From the NCBI GenBank assembly GCA_937871435.1, contig CALMQM010000026.1, positions 34,027-98,026 on the forward strand: a DNA stretch of 64,000 bases. Direction: 5' to 3'. Below are positions 56,013-64,000 of the stretch, in pieces (position 1 is the first letter of the stretch; every line of letters starts with the position of its first letter). Under the pieces are notes generated by a model. The model was not told the origin of the DNA, made no database searches, and worked only from the letters and a program-made list of their open reading frames with translations. The stretch is from an uncultured Bacteroidota bacterium (GTDB lineage: Bacteria; Bacteroidota; Bacteroidia; AKYH767-A; 2013-40CM-41-45). The translations under genes were made by a program, and so were the position numbers.

Positions 56013-59000
56013 TTATTTGCGGATCAGCTGAATGAATCCGTGAAGTTCATTTCTTCGGGTGTGCATTACGTAGTAATAGGTTCCTTCTGAACATTCGGTT
56101 CCATTGGTATCAAATCCATCCCAGGCAAAATTCGGATCATTGGATTCAAAAACAATTTTTCCCCAACGATTGTAAATTTTGAAATAGAAATCTTCAAACT
56201 TGCACAAGTCATCGATGTGATAGGTATCGTTTTTCGTGTCGTTGTTTGGAGTGAACACATTGGGTATTTTGAGAGCCGCTTCACATGCTCTGTAAATGAC
56301 CAATACCGAATCACTTCCTGAACAACCAGAAGTTCCATATCCTACATCTACTGTGTACAATTGAGTTGTACCGGTAGTTGTGGCATAGAATGTTGAACTG
56401 CTGGATGGATCTCCATTTACAAGTGAAGACGGATTCCATGCATAGGTATATGTCTGACCCGACGGACCATTTGTTTGCACATGCAACGTATCAAACTCTT
56501 CATCGCTGACAATAATCGTATCCTCAAGGATATCCACTGAAACCAGGGAAGTAACCTGAATGGTATCAGTGTTGGGTACCTGCACATAGCAGAAATCTCC
56601 GCTGATAGGCATCACAAAACCCATGAATAATTGAGGACGATAAGTATTAACACCTGTGTATGTGTGAGTCACAGTGTCTTCAGTTGTTCCACTAATTACA
56701 GTTCCATCACCAAAATCCCATGCATACAAATTTGAATTGGTTACAGATCCGTTAAATGTAACAGTAAGAGGTCTGCATCCCGAATCCGGAACAAAATTGA
56801 AGGATCCCGTAGGACCTGGTACAACAACTAAATCCGGAATTCTTACTGAATCAACGCACCCAAATTGGTTAGTCACTGTGAGTGCTACATCATAACTTCC
56901 TGCAGGAACAGAATAATACCATTCGAAATCAGGGTAGGCAAAATTTGGTACGCTTGTATATTCCAGATCCCATGTATAGGTTCCCATATAACTGTTGGAA
57001 TCTGAAGAGAATTGTGCATACACCTGGGCTTGCTTGATTCCATTTGTTTCAACACAGGTATCTCTCAACGTGTAATGGAAGCTTGCAGGAGTCGTATACA
57101 CAAAAATAGATTTACGGATGGAGTCGGTGCAATTGTTATTGTCAGTCGCTACCAACAACACAGAATAACTACCATTCGTGGAATAGGTATGAGTTGTACT
57201 CGTATTTGTTCCAGACGCAGTATTTCCATCACCGAAATTCCAATTATATGTTACAGGACTTGCTACGTATGGTCCCGGTGAAGCATTAAATGAAAGCGGA
57301 GCGTTTCTGCAAAGTGTATCGGCAGTAGTGGAAAAAGTCGGAGTTGGTTTGGTAGGTCTGATGTAATTGGTCGCTGTTGTTGAATTAGTACATCCGTTTG
57401 CATCTGTGGTCGTAAGTGTCACAGAATAATTTCCCGGAGTAGGGTAAGAATTTGTAGTCGTTCCAACGGTAGTTGTATCAATAGAGGACCCAAAGTTCCA
57501 GATCCACTGCACAATTGCACTTCCTTCTGTTTGAGAAGCATCGTTGAATGTAACATTCAAAGGTGCACAACCTGTAAACGGTGTACCTGTGAATCCTGCG
57601 GTGGGTCCGATAATATGTACCCGTTGAGTGTCAACACTTGTACAACTATGTATGTCAGTTACAGTTAGTGTGGCTGTATAATAACCGGTTTGATTATAGA
57701 GGTGAGAAGTATTTAGCAGAATCGAGGTGTCCTGAACTCCCGCGATACCTTCACCGAAAGTCCACTGCTGTGTATTTACATCAGTAGATCCACTACCTGT
57801 AAACTGTATGGTCGCCGGATGACATGCCTGAATTGTACTGGAAGCAGCAACTGCATGCGGAGCACGAATCTGAACAATATGTGTAGAATCAATCGTACAA
57901 CCGGTAACTGTACTTGTCGCTGTCAAAACAACAGGGTAATTGATATTGTGGCCGTATGTATGGTTGGGATTAGTCAGCGTTGATGTTGCTGTAGTATCGC
58001 CGAAATCCCAGGAATAACTTGTTGCTCCTCCGCTGAGATTATTAAAAGTTACTGTATAAGGAGTCGCGCAACTGTAGGTAATACTGAAATCAGGAATTGG
58101 TCCGAGCACAGTAATTAAATCCGGAATTACAATAGTATCCGGACATCCATTGTAATAACTAATCAATGTCACATCAAATGGATCCGCAGTTCCTGAAGTA
58201 TCTACGTTATACTGATGATTTGGATTTTGCAAAATACTTGTGCCACCATCACCAAAATCCCATCTCCAGCCTGTGATTGGTGGTGGAGAAGACAAATCCG
58301 TAAACTGCACATTATCTTTGAAACAAATTGAATGTGGTGTAGCACTGAAGTTAGCATTCGGTTTTGTTCCGATTTTTATAAAAGCAGGCTTAGTCAGTGT
58401 TTCGGTACAACCGGATGACGTAGTGATTGTCAAGGTTACCGGGAAAATTCCTACTGAATTGAATGTATGCGTGATTGATGGAGAAGTTGTGGAATGCGGA
58501 CCACTTCCATCAGTAAACACCCAGGTATAATTGGAGATCGTCGGATCTGCAGGCGAATTGACTGTCGCGTTGAAAGTGAAGGTAGAACCCACACATCCAC
58601 TATCCGGTTGAGTGAAGTTTATTACTGGTTGAATGATTTGAACATAACTAGAAAATGTAGCATTGTTTCTACATCCATAAATATCTGTAACAGTCAGATT
58701 GATGGTATAATTTCCAAAGCTATGGTAAGTGTGGGAAGGATTTTGAAGGGATGAGCTATCCAAAGCTCCGCTTGCAGGATCTCCGAATTGCCATGACCAT
58801 GCATTTAGTCCTGATGTAGTATCACTGAAGCTTACAGTGAACGGCGTATCACACGCTTGTCTGTCAGGAGTGATGAACTGAACAGTTGGGGGGACTCTTA
58901 CTCGAACTGTTTTGGTAATATTGTCAGTGCAACTACCCACAGAAACTGTGAGACTGATTGTGTATGTTCCCGGAGCGGAAAAAGTATGTGTTGGATTACT

Positions 59001-59987
59001 CAGAGCAGAAGTGTTATTCACTCCTGATCCGACATCACCAAAATTCCAGCTATAAGTTCCGGTTGTTCCGGTATTTGTAAACTGAACAGCATCTGAGAGA
59101 CAAACTACTGTATCAGAAATACTAAAATCAGCCTGTGGCTGTGCAATTGTTACAGTTTGAGAATGTGTGCTGTCACATCCGGGGATTCCTGCAGTAAGAA
59201 CGATGGTATAGGTTCCAGTCGAGTTGTAAGTATGTGATGGATTGGTCAGTGTAGACTGGTTGTCGACACCACTTGCCGGATCACCAAAATCCCAGTTGTA
59301 GATAGATGTGGAAGCAGATGAATTTGTAAAACTGATCGTAGCAGGAGCAGAGCAGGAAGTGATCTGGTTTAAAAAGAAATCAGCAACCGGTTGTGGGAAA
59401 ACCCACATGGTATCGTCATTAGCACTTCCATTACAACCATTGGCATCATTGATTACCAGAATCGGGTAATACACCTGAACAGAAGTACCTCCGTTGTTGA
59501 ACACATGGTTTACTGTTGAAACTCCGTCGACCTGTGGAGTACCATCATTAAATTTCCAGCTGAATTGATTAATCACACCATCACCCGGTGTAGAAGTACT
59601 CGTGAAAGTAACAGATGTTCCTGCACAAATCGAATCGTTGCTCACAGTATAGGAAGCACTTGGCGGTACAAAAACACGGATGTAATCAGTTTTGATTTCA
59701 GAATCAGAAGACGACCCGTTTGAAACTGTTAAAGTGACCGTATACAAACCGGAATTCGCAAAGGAGTGCTGCGGATTCTGAAGTGTAGAACCACCTGTTC
59801 CGTCGCCAAAATCCCAGTTGTAAGAAGTTGGATTTCCTGTAGAAGTACTTGTAAATTGTACGATTGCCGGTGGACAATCCTGCTGGATGTCGGAAGTGAA
59901 GTTAGCCGTAACTTGAGCAAAAGATGCAATTGCGCCAAAAAACAGGGCAGTGAATAGTAAATAAATCTTCCTGTGAAGTAAATGCAT
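56013..59987 (-). CDS. Multi-PKD-domain protein with T9SS type B (gliding motility-associated) C-terminal domain
   Basis: 1324 residues. Signal peptide (LLFTALFFGAIASFAQ). About twelve to thirteen PKD modules, each with a YxWxFGDG core (NWDFGDGTG, WNFGDVGS, WDFGDTTA, WIWNFGSS and others) spaced about 90 residues apart. The C-terminal ~90 residues start IPNVFTPNNDTKND and continue with FYFKIYNRWGKIVFES, the type B T9SS signal. The protein should be exported across the outer membrane and attached to the surface. PKD arrays act as stalks or adhesins; no enzymatic domain was seen. Confidence 0.9.
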   Translation of the reverse strand: MHLLHRKIYLLFTALFFGAIASFAQVTANFTSDIQQDCPPAIVQFTSTSTGNPTSYNWDFGDGTGGSTLQNPQHSFANSGLYTVTLTVSNGSSSDSEIKTDYIRVFVPPSASYTVSNDSICAGTSVTFTSTSTPGDGVINQFSWKFNDGTPQVDGVSTVNHVFNNGGTSVQVYYPILVINDANGCNGSANDDTMWVFPQPVADFFLNQITSCSAPATISFTNSSASTSIYNWDFGDPASGVDNQSTLTNPSHTYNSTGTYTIVLTAGIPGCDSTHSQTVTIAQPQADFSISDTVVCLSDAVQFTNTGTTGTYSWNFGDVGSGVNNTSALSNPTHTFSAPGTYTISLTVSVGSCTDNITKTVRVRVPPTVQFITPDRQACDTPFTVSFSDTTSGLNAWSWQFGDPASGALDSSSLQNPSHTYHSFGNYTINLTVTDIYGCRNNATFSSYVQIIQPVINFTQPDSGCVGSTFTFNATVNSPADPTISNYTWVFTDGSGPHSTTSPSITHTFNSVGIFPVTLTITTSSGCTETLTKPAFIKIGTKPNANFSATPHSICFKDNVQFTDLSSPPPITGWRWDFGDGGTSILQNPNHQYNVDTSGTADPFDVTLISYYNGCPDTIVIPDLITVLGPIPDFSITYSCATPYTVTFNNLSGGATSYSWDFGDTTATSTLTNPNHTYGHNINYPVVLTATSTVTGCTIDSTHIVQIRAPHAVAASSTIQACHPATIQFTGSGSTDVNTQQWTFGEGIAGVQDTSILLNTSHLYNQTGYYTATLTVTDIHSCTSVDTQRVHIIGPTAGFTGTPFTGCAPLNVTFNDASQTEGSAIVQWIWNFGSSIDTTTVGTTTNSYPTPGNYSVTLTTTDANGCTNSTTATNYIRPTKPTPTFSTTADTLCRNAPLSFNASPGPYVASPVTYNWNFGDGNTASGTNTSTTHTYSTNGSYSVLLVATDNNNCTDSIRKSIFVYTTPASFHYTLRDTCVETNGIKQAQVYAQFSSDSNSYMGTYTWDLEYTSVPNFAYPDFEWYYSVPAGSYDVALTVTNQFGCVDSVRIPDLVVVPGPTGSFNFVPDSGCRPLTVTFNGSVTNSNLYAWDFGDGTVISGTTEDTVTHTYTGVNTYRPQLFMGFVMPISGDFCYVQVPNTDTIQVTSLVSVDILEDTIIVSDEEFDTLHVQTNGPSGQTYTYAWNPSSLVNGDPSSSSTFYATTTGTTQLYTVDVGYGTSGCSGSDSVLVIYRACEAALKIPNVFTPNNDTKNDTYHIDDLCKFEDFYFKIYNRWGKIVFESNDPNFAWDGFDTNGTECSEGTYYYVMHTRRNELHGFIQLIRK

Positions 59988-60471
59988 GAACTGTTGTTGG
60001 TTTTATTTTGAATTGGTTAAGGGGTTCCAAATGTAAAATAAAATATGGATAAAACAGGGTCAGAAACCCTCATTTTAAGCCCTTTTCTTATAAAAAAGGA
60101 GAAATCTTGGAACAATCCAAATGATAAAATCGTCTTTTAGAATAAAACGCATGAAACTCAATCGAAAGTAGAGTTTTTCTATCCTGATTCGGGGGCTTGC
60201 ACTTGAAACATGTTCCGTAATAATTGATGTGTCTCAGGCTGTTGAACATAATCATTCCATTCATCCTTGATATTTTATTCATTGAATAGTAAACCAATGA
60301 TACGCGATAAAATATTTTTAGCAATTAAGTGAAAAGGGTGTATGGCTCTTATGTCCATTTGATAGAATTTAGTTGATAATTTTCTTCACATCCTTCTTGT
60401 AGCAATTGTTGAAATCTTCCATTTCACGCTCATTAAAAATCACGATATTTCGAAGCGTAAAAAGGAATTCG
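59988..60471. other. Intergenic stretch between the PKD gene and tpiA
   Basis: 484 bp between divergent genes. It holds the promoter element for the PKD gene (60028-60035). A small minus-strand open frame (60088-60324) has no recognisable product. Upstream of tpiA I see no convincing TAnnTTTG match. Confidence 0.45.
60028..60035 (-). promoter_or_regulatory. Candidate promoter -7 element (TACATTTG) for the PKD gene
   Basis: Exact TAnnTTTG on the minus strand 40 bp upstream of the ATG at 59987. No clear -33 element. Confidence 0.45.
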
Positions 60472-61248
60472 ATGAGGAAAAAAATAGTTGCCGGAAACTG
60501 GAAGATGAATTTGTTGTATGCTGAAGCTATGACTTTGGTAGATGCAGTGATTGATGGTTTTGATGAGAAAGGAAATACTGAAATAATTCTTGCGCCTCCT
60601 TCAATTTACATACATGACATCGTTTCAAAATTGCAACGTTGTCCTCAAATTGCTTTATCAAGTCAAAATTGTTCAGACCATTCGAAAGGCGCTTTCACCG
60701 GTGAATTGTCGGCAGCGATGCTTGCTTCAGTTGGTGCAGAATATGTACTGATCGGTCATTCTGAACGACGTAGTTTGTATGCTGAAAAAGATTCACAGCT
60801 TTCAGAAAAGGTGAAGAGAGCTTTGGAAAATTCTCTTATTCCGATTTTTTGTTGCGGAGAAACGCTTGAACAACGCAACAACAAGGAGCATTTTTCCACA
60901 GTCAAAAGCCAGTTACAAAAAGGCTTGTTTCAACTGGATACAACCGGGATCTCGGCATGTGTTATTGCATATGAACCTGTTTGGGCTATCGGAACAGGAG
61001 TGACAGCATCCGCAGCACAAGCGCAGGAAATGCATGCTTTCATCCGTTCATTGTTAAGTGAACAGTATTCTCCTGACCTGGCGGACTCTATTTCTATCCT
61101 CTATGGAGGAAGCGTGACTTCAGGAAATGCAGCTGAATTATTTGCTTGCAAGGATGTGGACGGCGGATTGGTTGGCGGAGCATCCTTGAAAGGGGAGGAG
61201 TTTAACAAAATCATTTCTGCAATGAATCTTCAAATTCAAAAAAGATAA
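60472..61248 (+). CDS. tpiA: Triose-phosphate isomerase
   Basis: 258 residues from ATG 60472; an in-frame ATG at 60406 would add 22 atypical residues ahead of the conserved KIVAGNWKMN. The catalytic His is in IGHSERR and the catalytic Glu in YEPVWAIGTG; the phosphate-binding loop is LYGGSVTSGNA. The enzyme interconverts dihydroxyacetone phosphate and glyceraldehyde-3-phosphate in glycolysis. prmA follows 4 bp downstream. Confidence 0.97.
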   Translation: MRKKIVAGNWKMNLLYAEAMTLVDAVIDGFDEKGNTEIILAPPSIYIHDIVSKLQRCPQIALSSQNCSDHSKGAFTGELSAAMLASVGAEYVLIGHSERRSLYAEKDSQLSEKVKRALENSLIPIFCCGETLEQRNNKEHFSTVKSQLQKGLFQLDTTGISACVIAYEPVWAIGTGVTASAAQAQEMHAFIRSLLSEQYSPDLADSISILYGGSVTSGNAAELFACKDVDGGLVGGASLKGEEFNKIISAMNLQIQKR

Positions 61249-61252
61249 GCTG

Positions 61253-62077
61253 ATGGATTATTTGGAAGTCAGATTTTACAATGATGTCAGTTTAAATGAA
61301 GCATTGATTGCCTGGCTGGGTGAATCTGATTTTCAGATGTTTGAAGAGCATGAGGATGGAATTTCTGCATTCATCCCTGAACAGGATTATAAAGAAGAAA
61401 AAGTTGCTGAATTGATCCGTCATATTCCCGGAAATGAAAATATACGTTTTGAAAAATCGTTTATAAAGGACAGAAACTGGAATAAAGAATGGGAATCTAA
61501 TTTTGAACCTGTAACTATTTCAGATATCCTGTATGTCCGTGCTCCGTTTCATAAAGCTGCTAAAAATGGATTAAGGGAAATTGTCATTGAACCCAAGATG
61601 TCTTTTGGTACCGGACATCATGCTACTACTGCCTTGATGATAGAATTGATGGCTGAACCTGATTTCAAAGGTAAGAGCGTTTTGGATATGGGTTGTGGAA
61701 GTGGTGTCCTGGCAATTTTTGCAAAACAATTAGAGGCGGATGATGTGCTTGCTGTTGATATCGATGACTGGTCTATAGAAAATACCCGGGAAAACTGTTT
61801 ACGCAATCAGGCTCCTTCGATCAGGATTCAGAAAGGCGATGTAAATGTTCTTGGAAAGGAACACTTTGATTTCATATTAGCAAACATAAACCGCAATGTG
61901 TTACTGAATGACCTGAATGTGTATTGTTCCGTATTAAAATCCGGTGGTAGTTTGTTGATCAGCGGATTTCTTACAGAAGACATTGATTTGCTTGTCGAAA
62001 AAGCTTCCACATTTGGATTGAAAAAAGAAACGGAAAAAAGAAAAGAAGCCTGGGCTGCTCTGCGCTTTATCAAATGA
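61253..62077 (+). CDS. prmA: Ribosomal protein L11 methyltransferase
   Basis: 274 residues. The N-terminal substrate-binding domain contains RNWNKEWESNFEPV; the SAM site is MSFGTGHHATTALM followed by VLDMGCGSGVLAIFA, then LANINRNVLLNDL. PrmA trimethylates L11 at several lysines. It lies 4 bp after tpiA, a gene order common in Bacteroidota. Confidence 0.95.
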   Translation: MDYLEVRFYNDVSLNEALIAWLGESDFQMFEEHEDGISAFIPEQDYKEEKVAELIRHIPGNENIRFEKSFIKDRNWNKEWESNFEPVTISDILYVRAPFHKAAKNGLREIVIEPKMSFGTGHHATTALMIELMAEPDFKGKSVLDMGCGSGVLAIFAKQLEADDVLAVDIDDWSIENTRENCLRNQAPSIRIQKGDVNVLGKEHFDFILANINRNVLLNDLNVYCSVLKSGGSLLISGFLTEDIDLLVEKASTFGLKKETEKRKEAWAALRFIK

Positions 62078-62127
62078 AGAAGTGTGTACCTCATCTTCTT
62101 AATTTTTATTAAAATTTATTGATTGAC

Positions 62128-64000
62128 ATGATAAGATTACCTATGAGATCATTTGTATCCATACATTTCAGGATCTATTTGATTGTCCTGATTTTTTTTA
62201 CATCAACTTCTTCCTTGCTGGCACAGGGAATTAAAAATTTCACAAGCGAGCCGCAAAAATTTGACGAAGAAATGAAAGGTTTCCTCATGGAGACGGATAA
62301 GAAAGAGGGAGAAAAAATCATGGAAGCTTTCGATCTTGTTTGGAAAGGTTCCAGGTTCACAGCTGATCAACAACAGGCAATTTACAAAACCAGCAACGCG
62401 ATGCTGAGAAAACGGATGAAGGCATTTCCTGATTTTAAAAATTACATCATCGCACTTACGAGTTTCGCCAATAGTACACAAACAGCACAAAGTTTTGCCT
62501 CCTGGCAAGCCAGTCTTGATAAACTGCTTTTACTGCCTTCAAAATACTTTGCCAATTACATGATTACCTGTAATAATTTATTCAAAGGAAATACTCTCTA
62601 CGAATCCGCTTCTACAAATTGGCACAGTAACGTCAACAATTATTCTTTCGATTTTGATTCCATTCCGAAGATCGTTTTTTCTACTATGAATCTCGTGTGT
62701 ACATCCAAGGGAGATTCCTCCATCATTTACGATACTAAAGGGGTATTGTATCCGACACGTCAGTTGTTTTTTGGTACCGGAGGAAAAGTAAATTGGGTGA
62801 GAGCAGGTTGGGATGCATCCGTTGTGCATGCCGAATTGTCGGATTATCAGGTCGATGTTACAGGAAGTGATTTCACAGCTGATTCTGTGACATTCACGAA
62901 TTCTACCTATTTCAAACAAACATTGCAGGGAAAATATTCGGATAAAATTTTGGCGAATGTTACCACGGAAACAGCGACATATCCGCGATTTGAATCCTAT
63001 ACGACAGGATTAGAAATAAAAAATATTGTACCGGATGTGAATTACAGAGGTGGATTTTCAATGGTCGGCAATAAAATGATTGGTTCCGGAAATGAAGAAG
63101 AAGATGCTAATTTGTATTTCAGCCGTGATAAAAAGTTGTTGCTTAAAGCCGCATCGAAAGGATTTGTGATAAGGAAAGATAAAGTAACAAGTGATAACGC
63201 TTCGATTTACATTTATTTTGAAGATGATTCAATTTACCATCCCGGAGTATCATTCAAATATATTGTGAAGGACAGAGAAGTGGCGTTGATTCGTGGAGAA
63301 GAGGGAAAATCTAAGAGTCCGTATTTTGATTCTTTTCACCAGGTGGATATGTACTTTGATGCTTTATACTGGAAAATCGATGAGCCGATCATGAATATGA
63401 AAATGATCAGCGGGGTAGGAGAAAGTAAGGCCACATTCGAGTCAAGTAATTATTTCAAATTACAACGCTTCCTGAAATTGCAGGGATTGAACGATGTCCA
63501 TCCATTTCTAAAAGTCAGACAGTTTGCCGCAAAGCAGGGAAGCAACATTATTAATACAGAAGATCTTGCAAAAGAAATGCGTTTACCTGTGAGTGAGGTT
63601 CGAATGATGTTGATGACATTCGCGGATCAGGGATTTGTCATGTTTGATGCAGCGAATGATAGAGCAGTGATCAAAGACCGTTTGAATACTTACCTGCTTG
63701 CCAATTCCGGTAAGGTGGATTACGATGTGATTCAGTTTGAATCAATCATCAACGCTTTGCCGAATGCCAGCATCAATCTCCTTAATTTTGAAATTACCAT
63801 GCGTGGACTGGCACCGATTGTATTGTCAGATTCTCAAAATGTAATTATTTATCCGAAAGATCAGGAGGTAAAACTGAAAAAGAACAGGGATTTCACCTTC
63901 GCAGGAAGGGTAAAAGCGGGACGGTTTGATTTTTTCGGTAAACAATTTTATTTCGACTATCAGAATTTTAAAATCAATCTTGATAACGTTGATTCGCTCA
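62128..64000 (+). CDS. Large secreted protein of unknown function, 3' end cut by the window edge
   Basis: ATG 62128 opens a frame that is still open at base 64000 (624 codons visible). The signal peptide is near the N-terminus (RIYLIVLIFFTSTSSLLAQ), followed by a helical stretch (FDEEMKGFLMETDKKEGEKIM) and then long beta-rich regions, some repeating the pattern F-x-x-DSI-x-K-I. I recognise no named domain. The gene follows prmA after 50 bp on the same strand, so it could be in the tpiA-prmA transcript. It looks like the large uncharacterised secreted proteins that recur across Bacteroidota. Confidence 0.75.
   Translation, partial: MIRLPMRSFVSIHFRIYLIVLIFFTSTSSLLAQGIKNFTSEPQKFDEEMKGFLMETDKKEGEKIMEAFDLVWKGSRFTADQQQAIYKTSNAMLRKRMKAFPDFKNYIIALTSFANSTQTAQSFASWQASLDKLLLLPSKYFANYMITCNNLFKGNTLYESASTNWHSNVNNYSFDFDSIPKIVFSTMNLVCTSKGDSSIIYDTKGVLYPTRQLFFGTGGKVNWVRAGWDASVVHAELSDYQVDVTGSDFTADSVTFTNSTYFKQTLQGKYSDKILANVTTETATYPRFESYTTGLEIKNIVPDVNYRGGFSMVGNKMIGSGNEEEDANLYFSRDKKLLLKAASKGFVIRKDKVTSDNASIYIYFEDDSIYHPGVSFKYIVKDREVALIRGEEGKSKSPYFDSFHQVDMYFDALYWKIDEPIMNMKMISGVGESKATFESSNYFKLQRFLKLQGLNDVHPFLKVRQFAAKQGSNIINTEDLAKEMRLPVSEVRMMLMTFADQGFVMFDAANDRAVIKDRLNTYLLANSGKVDYDVIQFESIINALPNASINLLNFEITMRGLAPIVLSDSQNVIIYPKDQEVKLKKNRDFTFAGRVKAGRFDFFGKQFYFDYQNFKINLDNVDSL

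Noticed and set aside
56013..59987. Regular spacing of similar sequences suggesting a CRISPR or DNA repeat
   Set aside because: The repeats are protein-level PKD modules with diverged DNA; there are no identical direct repeats with constant spacers.
60088..60324. Minus-strand 78-codon frame in the PKD-tpiA gap
   Set aside because: No family resemblance, no promoter, unusual composition.

Overview
The window looks like an ordinary chromosomal segment of a Bacteroidota bacterium with about 40% GC. The evidence is: gliding-motility ABC genes gldF/gldG; at least four secreted proteins ending in type IX secretion (T9SS) sorting domains (type A 'Por' and type B 'gliding motility-associated'); SprB and PKD surface modules; an OMP_b-brl TonB-receptor-like barrel; OstA-like, DUF4340 and split-transketolase genes typical of the phylum; promoters matching the Bacteroidota -7 consensus TAnnTTTG; and almost no Shine-Dalgarno sequences. 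There is no rRNA, IS element, prophage, CRISPR array or integrase, so it reads as core genome with fast-evolving surface-protein genes. I cannot name a genus.

Layout. 1-4.7 kb: 5'-part of rarA (runs off the left edge), an outer-membrane barrel receptor and a CoA-transferase. 4.9-8.1 kb: a minus-strand sulfur/redox operon (rhodanese, rhodanese, small Cys-rich membrane protein, thioredoxin, OsmC, rhodanese-thioredoxin lipoprotein) behind a Crp/Fnr regulator, with a nested inverted repeat between regulator and operon. 8.2-14.2 kb: mnmE, sucD, fabG, a small secreted protein and an S9 peptidase. 14.2-14.5 kb: two tRNA-Leu genes. 15-17.5 kb: a secreted T9SS repeat protein and two very small genes. 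17.5-22.4 kb: dnaN, a DUF4340 protein, gldG, gldF. 22.6-27.1 kb: two paralogous SprB-repeat surface proteins. 27.3-33.3 kb: a monooxygenase-fold protein, SAM hydrolase, phoH-purC, an esterase-like lipoprotein and an rRNA cytosine methyltransferase.

33.4-39.8 kb: one 2131-residue protein (TPR + PD40 beta-propeller + over 1000 residues of low complexity + three SPOR-like repeats). 39.9-43.9 kb: clpS, an M48 lipoprotein protease, tRNA-Arg, glmM-type phosphohexomutase, cysteine desulfurase. 44.0-45.6 kb: sigma factor, membrane protein (putative anti-sigma) and Spy-like protein. 45.7-49.0 kb: the two halves of transketolase separated by a von Willebrand A protein. 49.2-56 kb: S4 RNA-binding protein, AI-2E-type permease, OstA-like protein, class A beta-lactamase-like hydrolase, priA. 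56.0-60.0 kb: a 1324-residue multi-PKD T9SS type B protein. 60.5-64 kb: tpiA, prmA and the 5' part of a large secreted protein that runs off the right edge.

How the genes fit together: many are housekeeping (DNA replication/restart, tRNA modification, TCA cycle, pentose phosphate, purine and fatty-acid synthesis). The window-specific themes are cell-surface display through T9SS/gliding, envelope structure (SPOR, OstA, M48, VWA) and persulfide/thiol handling. The most unusual items are the giant SPOR protein, the rhodanese-rich operon with its candidate operator, and the VWA gene lodged between transketolase halves. No clearly undescribed defence or mobile system is visible.
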